Source of the DNA: Tubulinosema ratisbonensis
Taxonomy: Eukaryota; Microsporidia; Tubulinosematidae
Length of the DNA: 11,198 nucleotides
Direction of reading: 5' to 3'
Assembly: GCA_004000155.1 (NCBI GenBank)
Contig: RCSS01000151.1
Span: 1-11,198 of the forward strand
This document shows positions 1 to 7,009 of the stretch, piece after piece. Both the position numbers and the translations under genes were made by a program. The notes below the pieces were generated by a model. It was not told the DNA's origin and made no database searches. It worked only from the letters and a program-made list of their open reading frames with translations. Positions within the stretch are counted from its first letter, which is position 1. Every line of letters begins with the position of its first letter.

Positions 1-433
1 ATCTTCAAATTTCAATTTAGATCTTAAATGTATTTAAGCAATTCATTTACCTTACATATGAAAGGTTACATGAGTGTTAATAATAAAAATAAATCAAAAA
101 TAATTTTACTAAAAAATGCATACAAAATTTAGTTGAAATGCAACAATTTTGTTAATCATTGAACAGTAAATTTATATTGAATAGTAAATTTTTTTTACAT
201 AAAGTAGTAAAATTTCTTTTTAAATTTTATTTAAACAATAATTTATTAAAATAATAGAATTTAATTAATTAAATATTCCCTAAAAAATAATTAAAAATAT
301 TAAATTTATTAAACAAACTTCTTTAATTTTTTAAAAACAAAAAAAAATTAATAAATTTTTAAATTGTTTTATACAAAGAGATTTATTTTTAAAATAATAT
401 TTAAATTTATATTCTATTAAAAAAATATAAAAA
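1..433. other. Gene-free AT-rich stretch left of SmD2
   Basis: No open frame here carries a protein-like composition. The stretch is almost pure A/T runs with short imperfect repeats, for example two copies of 'agtaaattt' near 165-195. It lies downstream of the SmD2 stop codon, so it would hold that gene's 3' end, but no distinct terminator or polyadenylation element stands out from the background. Confidence 0.6.
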
Positions 434-745
434 TTAAACCAAAGCAATCAAAACAACATTATCTCCTCTTAAATAAATATCCCCTAATTTTCTATGTGTT
501 ACCTGTTTACCTTTCCCTTTCCTCTTAAAAATTTCTAATGCGTCAAGCAAAATAAAATTAAAATGTCTGTCATATTCCTTTAAATTAGCATAAATTTTAT
601 GATTATTTTTTAAGCCAATGACTATTTTTAAATGTTCTGTTTTTGCTTTGTATAACAGTTTAAATGGGCCTTCTTTTAGTATTTTTGATTTGTATTCTTT
701 TATTTCTTTTTTTGATGAATTTTCTGGGTATTTTTCAAGAAACAT
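434..745 (-). CDS. SMD2: Small nuclear ribonucleoprotein Sm D2
   Basis: A 103-residue protein with the full two-part Sm fold. The Sm1 motif is at about residues 48-70, with the SmD2-like block YDRHFNFILLDALEIF (58-73) matching the family pattern 'FDRHCNMVLENVKEMW'. It is followed by the GKGK linker (77-80) and an Sm2 motif YLRGDNVVLIAL at 91-102. SmD2 pairs with SmD1 and enters the heptameric ring around the U1, U2, U4 and U5 snRNA Sm site, so it acts in nuclear pre-mRNA splicing. The N-terminal extension of about 25 residues before GPF is Lys/Glu-rich, as in SmD2. The start is supported by a CCC triplet directly 5' of the ATG. Length is close to that of other SmD2 proteins. The assignment as SmD2 rather than another Sm protein rests on DRHxN plus GKGK and is strong. 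Confidence 0.9.
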   Translation of the reverse strand: MFLEKYPENSSKKEIKEYKSKILKEGPFKLLYKAKTEHLKIVIGLKNNHKIYANLKEYDRHFNFILLDALEIFKRKGKGKQVTHRKLGDIYLRGDNVVLIALV

Positions 746-760
746 GGGTATTTTTATAAA
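746..760 (-). promoter_or_regulatory. CCC start-proximal motif of SmD2
   Basis: Read on the minus strand, the bases before the ATG are 'aaaaatacccATG', so a CCC triplet touches the start codon in an otherwise A/T-only context. In microsporidia such as Encephalitozoon, CCC- or GGG-type signals directly upstream of the start are described as conserved elements linked to very short 5' UTRs. The same 'tataccc' pattern precedes the SmG gene in this window. Confidence 0.55.
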
Positions 761-1274
761 AATATTAATTTAAAAAATAAACAATTGATTTTTTAAATAA
801 TTTTATTTTTTCATTAAATTACATTTTTTAATACATTTTTTAATTTATTATAAAATAATATTATAAAATAATATTTTAATTATTTTAAACATAACGATTT
901 TTTTCTAATTTTATATTAAACAATATTTATTAGATTGATATTTTGTAATTTTAAATTAAATTATAAAAATAATAATTAAGATAGATTTTATTTTTTTATT
1001 CAAAAATAATACCTTTAAAATAAAAATATTTGATTTAATATAATTTAAATTAAATTGATTAAAATATTTAAAATTCATCTTAAACAAAATACATTTGTTT
1101 CAAAAGATTGTTTATTAAAACATATAAAATTTCAAATCAAATAACCTGATTAATCAATTTTATTTATTTATTAATTGTATTTTATACCTTCAAAATTATT
1201 CCACTCTCCTTTCACAAACCAAAACAATTCTGAACCATAATAAATTATAAATAAATTAAACAAAAACATAAACA
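761..1274. other. Divergent intergenic region, AT-rich
   Basis: This region separates SmD2 (leftward) from the ORF at 1275 (rightward), so it should carry both promoters. I see no gene. It contains an exact tandem duplication of the 13-mer 'ttataaaataata' at 848-860 and 861-873. A C-rich patch at about 1198-1236 has a few C/T and CA runs ahead of the rightward gene, which stand out from the A/T background and could be part of its promoter. Confidence 0.5.
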
Positions 1275-1586
1275 ATGACCCAAGAGGAGAACAAGAAGAC
1301 TGAAGATAAGAAAAAGAAAAAGAATGTGAAAAAAGAGTTTGTAATGAATAAGGAAGAGAAGGAAAAGAAGATTAGTTATGCTAAGATTTTTGCTAGTAGG
1401 CATTATTTCATCTGCAGAGAGCAATATAATGAGGAAAGAGGGTATAGAAGAGATGAAGATGGGTTTAATGGTCATTCATCTTTGGAATGCTCGTTTGCTA
1501 AGCAAGGAGTAGAAAATTATTTATGTAGCCTTTATCTTGAAGAGTTTTACTCTTCTAGTGAACTTGATGAGCTGCTCAGGAGATAA
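1275..1586 (+). CDS. Hypothetical lysine-rich protein, 103 aa
   Basis: I do not recognise this protein. The first ~37 residues are extremely Lys/Glu-rich (a TEDKKKKK cluster and KEEKEKK). The rest is mixed and protein-like: ISYAKIFASRHYFICREQ at about 38-55, then an acidic/aromatic segment, ending in YSSSELDELLRR. There is no signal peptide or membrane segment, so a cytosolic, nuclear or nucleolar location is plausible; the basic head would suit RNA or ribosome binding, but this is inference. Base composition is less A/T-biased than the flanks, which supports real coding sequence. The ATG follows an A-rich leader ('acataaaca') and is the first in frame. A shadow frame on the opposite strand is made of poly-Lys complements and is not counted. 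Confidence 0.7.
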   Translation: MTQEENKKTEDKKKKKNVKKEFVMNKEEKEKKISYAKIFASRHYFICREQYNEERGYRRDEDGFNGHSSLECSFAKQGVENYLCSLYLEEFYSSSELDELLRR

Positions 1587-1693
1587 ATAAATTAGAAGTT
1601 AGAATTTTTTTATCAAAATTTTATGACAGTACAAAATTTTGTGTAAAATTTTGTTTTTTAGAAGTATTTAAATGAAAAAAATTTTTTCTGAGC

Positions 1694-1894
1694 ATGAAAT
1701 TGAATCACTTGGTTTGTGTTTTAAGTTTGTTTATATTGGTTGTTGAGCTGAAGAGAAGCAAAGAAAGAAATAAAATCAGAGAAGAAATGAAACGAAGTGT
1801 TAAGATTCTTTCTGGTGATCCAAAAGAATTTGTTAACCAGAATAAATTGAAAGATGTATTTGATTCAAAAGAAGATGAAGAAAANAATCAATAA
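1694..1894 (+). CDS. Small hypothetical protein with hydrophobic N-terminus
   Basis: A 66-residue ORF. Residues 1-19 (MKLNHLVCVLSLFILVVEL) form a hydrophobic segment fitting a signal peptide or anchor. The remainder is highly charged (KRSKERNKIREEMKRS, then SKEDEE) and ends in NQ. No domain is recognisable. It would be secreted, or a type II-like membrane protein with a soluble charged tail. An ambiguous base at 1885 makes residue 64 unknown and leaves open that the true C-terminus differs. An upstream ATG at 1672 opens a different frame and stops after 24 codons, so 1694 is the better start. It lies 107 bases after the preceding ORF on the same strand. Small charged secreted proteins are common in microsporidia, but no function can be assigned. 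Confidence 0.5.
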   Translation: MKLNHLVCVLSLFILVVELKRSKERNKIREEMKRSVKILSGDPKEFVNQNKLKDVFDSKEDEEXNQ

Positions 1895-1991
1895 TGTTAC
1901 ATACTTAAAACATAATAAACAAAATTAATAAAATTAATTAGTCAACTCTGATTCATTCTATAAACTTAATAAAATTTTTCTTTGTTTAAAT

Positions 1992-2273
1992 ATGCTATGT
2001 TGTAAAGAAGAATGTTATTGTTGTGATGAAATAATTTATAAATTTATTATTAAAATATTACTGTTAAATAAGTATAGAAGAGTGTTAAAGTGTATTTTTT
2101 ATAGTGAATATGATTATAAAAAAGAACAAAATTTTATAAATTATAAATATTTTAGAAAAGTAAATTATAAAGAAAGATTACAGGATATGTATAAAAGAAT
2201 TATGTTAAAAGAACCAGTGAGTAAGTATCATGGAATGAAAATAAAATTAAATAAGAAAATAGGAGAGGAATAA
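1992..2273 (+). CDS. Hypothetical basic protein with cysteine-rich N-terminus
   Basis: A 93-residue ORF I cannot identify. It begins MLCCKEECYCC, with five cysteines in the first eleven residues. A hydrophobic/basic stretch follows (IIYKFIIKILLLNKYRRVLK, about 15-34), then a Tyr/Lys/Asn-rich remainder ending NKKIGEE. The paired N-terminal cysteines could be acylated or bind metal; that is inference only. Codon use is very A/T-biased, more than in the ORF at 1275, so coding status is uncertain. An uninterrupted 93-codon frame with a terminal acidic pair and an ATG just after 'tttgtttaaat' favours a real gene. It is the third of three rightward ORFs, 97 bases after the previous one. Confidence 0.5.
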   Translation: MLCCKEECYCCDEIIYKFIIKILLLNKYRRVLKCIFYSEYDYKKEQNFINYKYFRKVNYKERLQDMYKRIMLKEPVSKYHGMKIKLNKKIGEE

Positions 2274-2402
2274 TGTATATTCTATATTGTATTACTAATA
2301 TTTTACTTATATTATTATAAATAAATTATAAAAATCAATCATTAATTATAAATAAAATTTAAATTATAAAATAATATTCTTTTCTTTCTTTTATTACTTT
2401 AA

Positions 2403-3534
2403 TTATTGATTTAATATTTTTTTTATTTGTGTGATGAGTTCTTCACTTTTATTTTCTGATTCTTTTTTTATATTTTTTAAATATTCATCAGATTGTTTTA
2501 ATTTATTTTCAATACTTTCTTTTACTTCTTTTGTTAATTTATTATCTTTTAAATATCCATCATAAATATTATTATTATACTTAGTTATAATCATAATAAA
2601 CATATTAATACTTTCTTTAATTGTATTAACATTTCTTAAAAATCTTTGATAAATCATTTCTTTACTTTTTTCTGTTAAGATTTGTTCATTAAAATTATTT
2701 ACAAAAATAGAAATATCATTTTTCATTTCTTTTAACTGAGAATAAAGATAAATTATATTACTGTAAAAATAGTAGGAAAAGGAATTCACTCTTATATTTA
2801 AATCACTTAATGAATTATCATTTACAAGGGTAGCCACTGTAATAAGCATATCTTTTAACTTAGAAATTAATTCATTAATTAATGAGTTTTGTTCATTTGT
2901 AAATTTATCAGCTAAGGTTCCGTATTTGATTAAAAAATCATATTTTTGTAATGGTTTATCATCACTGTGCATTTTATCAAAACAAAAGCTTAAAAAGTTT
3001 CGAACGGGAATTGAAATTAATAACAAATTCATAACAAGTAGCATTCAGATCTACAGTCTTTAATATAGAACCTCTTTTTATTAATAATTCCATCTCATCC
3101 AAATATTTCACTATATAATCGTTAAAACTATTTTTAAACTTTTCGTGGTTACAAATGTTTTTTTTGTGAAAATTATTCGGTAAATCCATTTGAAATATAT
3201 GATTACACACAGAATAGAAGTCAAAAAAGTAATTGTCTTCGATAAACTTTATAGATTCATATAAAAGAAAAGTATACCTAGATACACACATTGTTTCAAA
3301 TACTGTTATATTTTTACTAAGAGGCGAAATTTGTTTTTCAATTGAAGTAAGCAAATCAGTATTGCTTTCTGTGTTTGTAACATTCGATGCATTATAAGAC
3401 TGTTGAATTGGCATGTGGACATTGTCATTCGCTGAAACGACCTGTTCATTACATAAATGGTTATTACAATCAGATGGATTATGAGTTAATTCAGTAGCGA
3501 TAAACATTCCGATTAGAAAAGTACTTTTAAACAT
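2403..3534 (-). pseudogene. Predicted secreted protein split by a +1 frameshift
   Basis: Two overlapping minus-strand frames read as one gene of about 376 codons. The 5' part (3534-2977) starts MFKSTFLIGMFIATEL, a short signal peptide, followed by a Ser/Asn/Thr-rich segment with cysteines (CNNHLC) and then a helical, Cys-containing region (e.g. YSVCNHIF, ICNHEKF). The 3' part (3044-2403) continues with long amphipathic Lys/Glu/Asn-rich helices and ends IKKILNQ. The second frame has a stop directly before its first ATG at 3044, so the switch lies between 2977 and 3046. Removing one base from the A5/T5 run at 2992-2996 would join the frames. With N's elsewhere in this sequence, a homopolymer error is as likely as a true mutation. 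The family is unknown; the features suggest a lineage-specific secreted protein. Confidence 0.6.
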
Positions 3535-3552
3535 AAAAAAAAATTTTTTTTA
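3535..3552 (-). promoter_or_regulatory. A8T9 tract abutting the secreted-protein start
   Basis: On the minus strand the start codon at 3534 is directly preceded by eight A's (from 3551) then nine T's (to 3535), a perfect A-tract/T-tract palindrome. AAATTT-like signals upstream of starts are described for microsporidian genes. In this composition the tract could also be chance. Confidence 0.35.
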
Positions 3553-3956
3553 ATTTTAATACTTAGTTTTAAATTTACCCTCTAAGGACATTTTTGAACT
3601 TTAAGACATAAAGACTGAAAAAAAATAAAAATGATCAATAAAAATTTAATGATAGAAAAATTGTCTAAAAACGAAGCAAAAAAGATAAAATTAAATCTAA
3701 GCAATTTTATAAAGGTTTTTTGATGTTTATAAAAATCTTTAAAAACTGCATTTACAAATTTTTTTTCTTTTTTAGAAAAGCTTAATTACCTCTAATCATA
3801 ATTCTTTGATTATTATATCATTTTTCTTATTTTTAATTTATTGATTAAGCTTGTAATACTGAACCTTGAATTAATAAACACCCTATTAAAACATGATACT
3901 ATCCTATAATGACATTATTGGTTTTTTTTTGCATAGGGATGAAAAATTCATAAGAA

Positions 3957-3985
3957 GATCTTTTGCTATATTTTATATATAAGAT
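3957..3985 (+). repeat. Direct repeat, copy 1 (agatctttt element)
   Basis: 'agatcttttgctata' followed by a T/A tail recurs at 4336-4360 as 'agatcttttactata', with one substitution in the 15-base core and a similar tail. The upstream flanks (starting atga-aaat) are also loosely alike, so the homologous tract may be about 45 bases long. It could mark copies of a small mobile element or a duplicated fragment. Confidence 0.4.
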
Positions 3986-4335
3986 ATAAATACCTAGTCA
4001 ACAAATAAAATGTAGGTATAAGGGTGTAGAACTTTTAATATCTTGCGCTGTACAAAATTGTTTACAAACATATGATTCACTATAAATGATTATTTTATTT
4101 TTTTATAGAAAACATAGTAGATAATATTTGTTTTGATTTTTATCCATAAATAACAAAAAAATAGCATATAATTAAAATAAATCTTAAAAATTTTTATAAA
4201 ACTTACAAAAAATATAATTTTCTTTGATAATTTAAAATATTTTTTGTTTTACACAAGAATGAAAATCATATTTATTTTTTTACTTAATTATATATTTTTA
4301 TTTATTGTTGCTTTATGATAGAAATCAATACAAAG

Positions 4336-4360
4336 ATCTTTTACTATACTTTTTATAAAA
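4336..4360 (+). repeat. Direct repeat, copy 2 (agatctttt element)
   Basis: Second copy of the repeat described at 3957. It directly abuts the left arm of the large inverted repeat at 4361, so the element may form part of, or flank, that hairpin structure. Confidence 0.4.
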
Positions 4361-4510
4361 AATAAAATTTACATTTTTTAAATAAATTATATTTTTTCAA
4401 TATTAAAAATTTCTTAAGTTTTTGTTTAAGAAACTTAAATATTAAAAAAAATCTTATAAAATTTTTCAACATCGAAAAAATATATTTATTTAAAATATGT
4501 AAATTTTATT
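4361..4510. repeat. 150-bp near-palindrome (long inverted repeat)
   Basis: The left arm starts 'aataaaatttacattttt' at 4361. The reverse complement of the right arm, read from 4510, starts 'aataaaatttacatatttt'. Over about 44 bases the arms match with roughly four mismatches and one gap, including the G/C-containing block 'attttttc.at.tt'. The centre holds a smaller hairpin (ttcttaa...tttaagaa, about 4411-4432). The right arm ends directly at the stop codon of the open frame at 4511-4927. The size and structure fit a MITE-like element or a strong hairpin at the 3' end of that frame. Arm identity above the A/T background was judged by eye. Confidence 0.6.
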
Positions 4511-4927
4511 TTACAAATACTCATCCTCATTAAAAGATTCTTCACTTTCATAATCACTCTCTTTAAAAACAAATGCTTTATAATCAACCATTTTCCTAAA
4601 ATAAACACATAAATAAAACCATTCTTTGTTAACATAAAATACTTTATTTTTATCTCTTAACAAAATTAAATCATCTAAAATATTAAAATTATTTACATTT
4701 TTTATGTATTTTACTTTAAAAAAGTTACCTAATAAAATTAGGTCATTGTTTAAGTAAAAATGAAATTGTAAATTTTTAAATAATTTTTTTCTTTCTTTTT
4801 TTAAGATTTTTTTTGTGTTTTTTATTTTTTTAAATTTCTTTTTTACTTTTTTTAGTAGTGGAACTAAGTCTAATAAATTGTATTCTAGGTATTCGTTTGT
4901 TAAATTTGTTTTAGTAGAAACCTTGAT
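4511..4927 (-). pseudogene. 5'-truncated open frame with acidic C-terminus
   Basis: On the minus strand, 138 sense codons are open between the in-frame stop at 4930-4928 and the stop at 4513-4511. The only ATG lies 26 codons from the end. The frame reads as genuine protein: YLEYNLLDLVPLL, a long Lys-rich segment (KKVKKKFKKIKNTKKILKK), a mixed hydrophobic section (FHFYLNNDLILLGNFFKVKY; KEWFYLCVYFRKMVDYK), and an acidic tail ESDYESEESFNEDEYL. In DNA this A/T-rich, 138 codons without a stop is very unlikely by chance, and neighbouring relic frames stop every 10-30 codons. The 5' end meets the integrase-like fragment at 4917-5045. Either a host gene lost its 5' end there, it starts at a non-ATG codon or upstream exon, or it is the 3' part of the retroelement frame. 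Function not recognised. Confidence 0.5.
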
Positions 4928-5045
4928 TTAATTTTTATACTCGGTTATAATATTTTTCAATTCCCTTATCTAACTTAACTATAGGAAATGTAGTTAAAAG
5001 ATAGTGACTCATTTGTTTATAAATATCCTTTTTGAAACTTTGTTA
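4917..5045 (-). pseudogene. Integrase fragment, copy A (relic)
   Basis: The minus-strand frame reads IYKQMSHYLLTTFPIVKL, then DKGIEKYYNRV, a stop, and KLNQGF. This resembles the end of the integrase catalytic core of Ty3/gypsy elements, 'xxMLxHYxxxFPxxWDxxIxxxxYxYNxxxHxxTGFSP'. The zinc-binding HHCC part and earlier catalytic residues were not found with confidence. The fragment abuts the open frame at 4511-4927 in another reading frame. Confidence 0.4.
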
Positions 5046-5487
5046 AACATTAGTAATAATAAACATAGATTTTGTATTTTAAAATTTTTGATAGTTTAAA
5101 ATAAATAGATCTAATTACATAGACATGATAAAATATTTAACAATTTCTTAAATTTATTAAGTATAAAGACCTTTTTGCAGATGAAATCAAAAGTTGGAAA
5201 TAATATGACCGAAAGAAATTTGAAATATCAACGAATCAAATATTTTATATTATTTATGCAGATTTTATTGAAATTAACATTAAATAGGTTTTACAATGAT
5301 AATCTTATTTATTTTAAAAAAGGCACATTTGCACTTACGTTGGTAAAGTATAAGAATACCTAGAAATAGATAGAGATTAAATCTATAAAGTTTACAATAG
5401 TAAAATAAATAGCATTAAGTTTAATATGTTTTCTAAATAAATAATAAAATGAGATTAAAACTTTCAGTTGTATGTCAATGACAGTAT

Positions 5488-5640
5488 ACCTCGATTTAGT
5501 TTTATACACTAGTTTGAAATATAATCTGCTGATTGGTTTATATGTGTTGGAAATACTTTATAAACCTGGAAATGCAATAAAGAATGGGTTTTACAAATAA
5601 TTCTTCTAATAAAAACTAATTGGTTACTCAGACAGGATCA
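5488..5640 (-). pseudogene. Integrase-like fragment, possible copy B (relic)
   Basis: The minus-strand frame reads QLVFIRRIICKTHSLLHF, then QVYKVFPTHINQSADYISN, a stop, CIKLNRGI. The pair FP...KLN(R)G(I) recurs in copy A as FP...KLN(Q)G(F), with 15 versus 16 residues between. The DNA also shares a 'gattta-ttttatac' core (5493 and 4925). It may be a second, diverged copy of the same integrase end, placed 570 bases upstream. Confidence 0.3.
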
Positions 5641-5927
5641 AATATCAAAATTCAGGGTTGTTTTTTAACTTTATTGATCATTCTATAATTAAATTTTATT
5701 TTAATTATAATGTTTTTTTCTTGTATAACGTCTTTGTTTCACGAGATTGTAACAAGCATTTTTACTAGTAAATATTAAACTATGTTCTTAAAAATTAGTT
5801 TTAAATGTTAATTTTATAGTTTCTTTTTTTTAAAAATAAAACTAAATGTTTGACCTAGTTAGCATAGTTTCATTTGTAAATAAATTTTCTCTAAAACTAT
5901 AATAAGAAATCCTTCAATTAAAATCTT

Positions 5928-6184
5928 AATATAGGATATTTTGCAAGTTTTTTTATTGTTTTCTGCTGCAGTTATTTTGTACTTCTTTTTAGAGGCATTG
6001 TGTTTGTACTGAAAGTTTTCTAATAGTTTCTTTGATATATAATTAATTTTTATATCCGCATTAGTTGATGCCATAAATTCATTTAGAATGGTTGAAGTTC
6101 TATATGTGTTTATAAATGTTCTCTTATTGGTTCAGTAATACAATTATTTTTTCTTACTTTTTAATCAAATCTATCATTCTCTTT
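5928..6184 (-). pseudogene. RT connection / RNase H fragment (relic)
   Basis: KENDRFD followed by CITEPIREHL (6184-6113) resembles the 'LLKKxxxFxWxxxxxxAFxxIKxxL' segment. About 33 codons further, FMASTNADIKI (6077-6045) resembles the RNase H 'xTDAS' start. Then YISKKLL (from 6041) and KKYKITAAE (to 5961) resemble 'xxSKKLxxxExxYxITExE'. The 33-codon gap equals the usual distance between these blocks. The frame shifts at about 6110. The last part stays open as a 71-codon ORF (6074-5859), which is a relic rather than a gene. Confidence 0.5.
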
Positions 6185-6334
6185 TTAAAGTAATATAGAA
6201 GCTTCTGTTTTGTAGTTTTGAGGTGTGATATTTAAAATACATCCTTTCGTGATATTCTTCAAGTTACCTATCAAGTAAAATTTTTATATTTTATTATCTT
6301 GATATCCTATTAAGGATTCTTTACTTTCAGGTAG

Positions 6335-6660
6335 TATAAAGATATCGGTACTATACGTATATTTTTTTTTATTTTTTTTATTTTTTATTTGTGAACACGA
6401 TTCAAAAAATAATAATTGCACTAATTCTGATTCTTTTTATTTCTTTTTATGCAAAAATTGGCCTATTGAACTTGCTGATAAAATAATATTACAGTTCTTT
6501 TATCCTAGTTAGCTCTTTATTTTTTTTGGAAATGCTTATTGTCTAGTCAATCAAAAACTTGTTCTATATCTTTTTTTATAAGTATTAACAAATTGAGGAG
6601 TCTTAATTATTTTTAAGACCTAGATACGTTAAGATTTTATAAAGCGCATGATTTTAATTG
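6335..6660 (-). pseudogene. Reverse transcriptase fragment (relic)
   Basis: In order on the minus strand: HALYKILTYLGLKNN (6650-6606) resembles the 'DYRxLNxLTxKxxYP' block. DIEQVFD, a stop, then LDNKHF (6570-6529) resembles the 'I(D)xxxDxLxxxKxFSKxD' block. DKRTVILF (from 6504, same frame as the preceding block) resembles 'DxxKTAF'. YSTDIFI (6355-6335) occupies the YxDD position. Spacing between KT and YxDD is about 48 codons, near the family value. The catalytic YxDD is changed (YSTD) and several stops interrupt the reading, so it is not functional. Confidence 0.5.
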
Positions 6661-6919
6661 TCTTCGCTTAATGAATTCATGCTTAAAGTTTTTGTATTTA
6701 TGATTTAAGTCTATATATACTCGAGTTTAAGCTATCCTCCATATTTATTTTTACGTTAAAAAGTAGTATTAGTTATAGATAGATTACATTTGTTGTACAT
6801 GGTGATTTATTTTATTAATTTATTAATTTAAAATATCGCGACTACTAATACTCTGTGTACGATAGTGTTATAGTTTTTATTAAAATTATTTTGTTTCATT
6901 AATGTATATCAGAAAATGT

Positions 6920-7009
6920 TCAATAATTTTTTTGATAGTCTGTATCAACATTATAATTACCAAAAAAATCTAAATTTTCATCAAATATATATTTCTTCAA
7001 TGTTTTCAT
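6920..7009 (-). other. 29-codon ORF inside the relic
   Basis: The ORF starts ATG AAA ACA TTG and encodes MKTLKKYIFDENLDFFGNY plus a short acidic/Asn-rich end, then a stop followed by a further open piece (TFSDIH). The residue mix is protein-like and Asp/Asn-rich, unlike random A/T translation. Its position between protease-like and RT-like blocks makes it most likely part of the pol linker. An independent micro-gene is possible but unsupported. Confidence 0.25.

Larger units (their letters stand above)
3553..4360. other. Gene-poor region with weak remnants
   Basis: No intact gene is visible. A 30-codon plus-strand ORF (3631-3723) with composition like LSKNEAKKIKLNLSNF may be a fragment or chance. 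On the minus strand, about 4065-3790 reads with few stops and protein-like pieces (VCKQFCTAQDIKSS near 4060, KYSKRSSYEFFIPMQKK near 3970). This suggests decayed coding sequence that I cannot assign. A direct repeat links 3957-3985 with 4335-4360. An inverted pair 'aagcttaat/attaagctt' flanks 3779-3852. Confidence 0.4.

Noticed and set aside
1245..1475. 76-codon minus-strand ORF, Leu/Phe/Ile-rich
   Set aside because: It is the complement of the Lys/Glu-rich coding sequence at 1275-1586; the hydrophobic composition is a shadow effect.
1992..2273. LYR-motif (Isd11-like) protein, because of NKYRRVLK
   Set aside because: Only one short tripeptide-like match; the conserved Arg and Phe positions that follow in the family are not in place.
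2985..3000. Programmed +1 ribosomal frameshift
   Set aside because: No known shift signal or pausing structure is evident; a one-base homopolymer error or mutation is simpler.
5175..5363. 62-codon plus-strand ORF
   Set aside because: Composition is generic A/T translation (Lys/Asn/Ile/Leu/Phe), no motif, and it lies inside the region of decayed minus-strand sequence.
5362..5555. About 64 open codons on the minus strand without a stop
   Set aside because: A few stop-free runs of this length are expected across six frames in 11 kb at this A/T level; no motif was recognised.
5859..6074. 71-codon minus-strand ORF as an independent gene
   Set aside because: Its N-terminal half reads as an RNase H fragment (STNAD, YISKKL, KYKIT) and open reading continues upstream of its ATG, so it is treated as part of the relic.
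6385..6600. Plus-strand Cys-containing frame (near FFLCKNWPIEL) as a Merlin-type transposase
   Set aside because: Only a loose resemblance to the zinc-ribbon region and no catalytic core follows; the minus-strand RT reading of the same DNA is more coherent.
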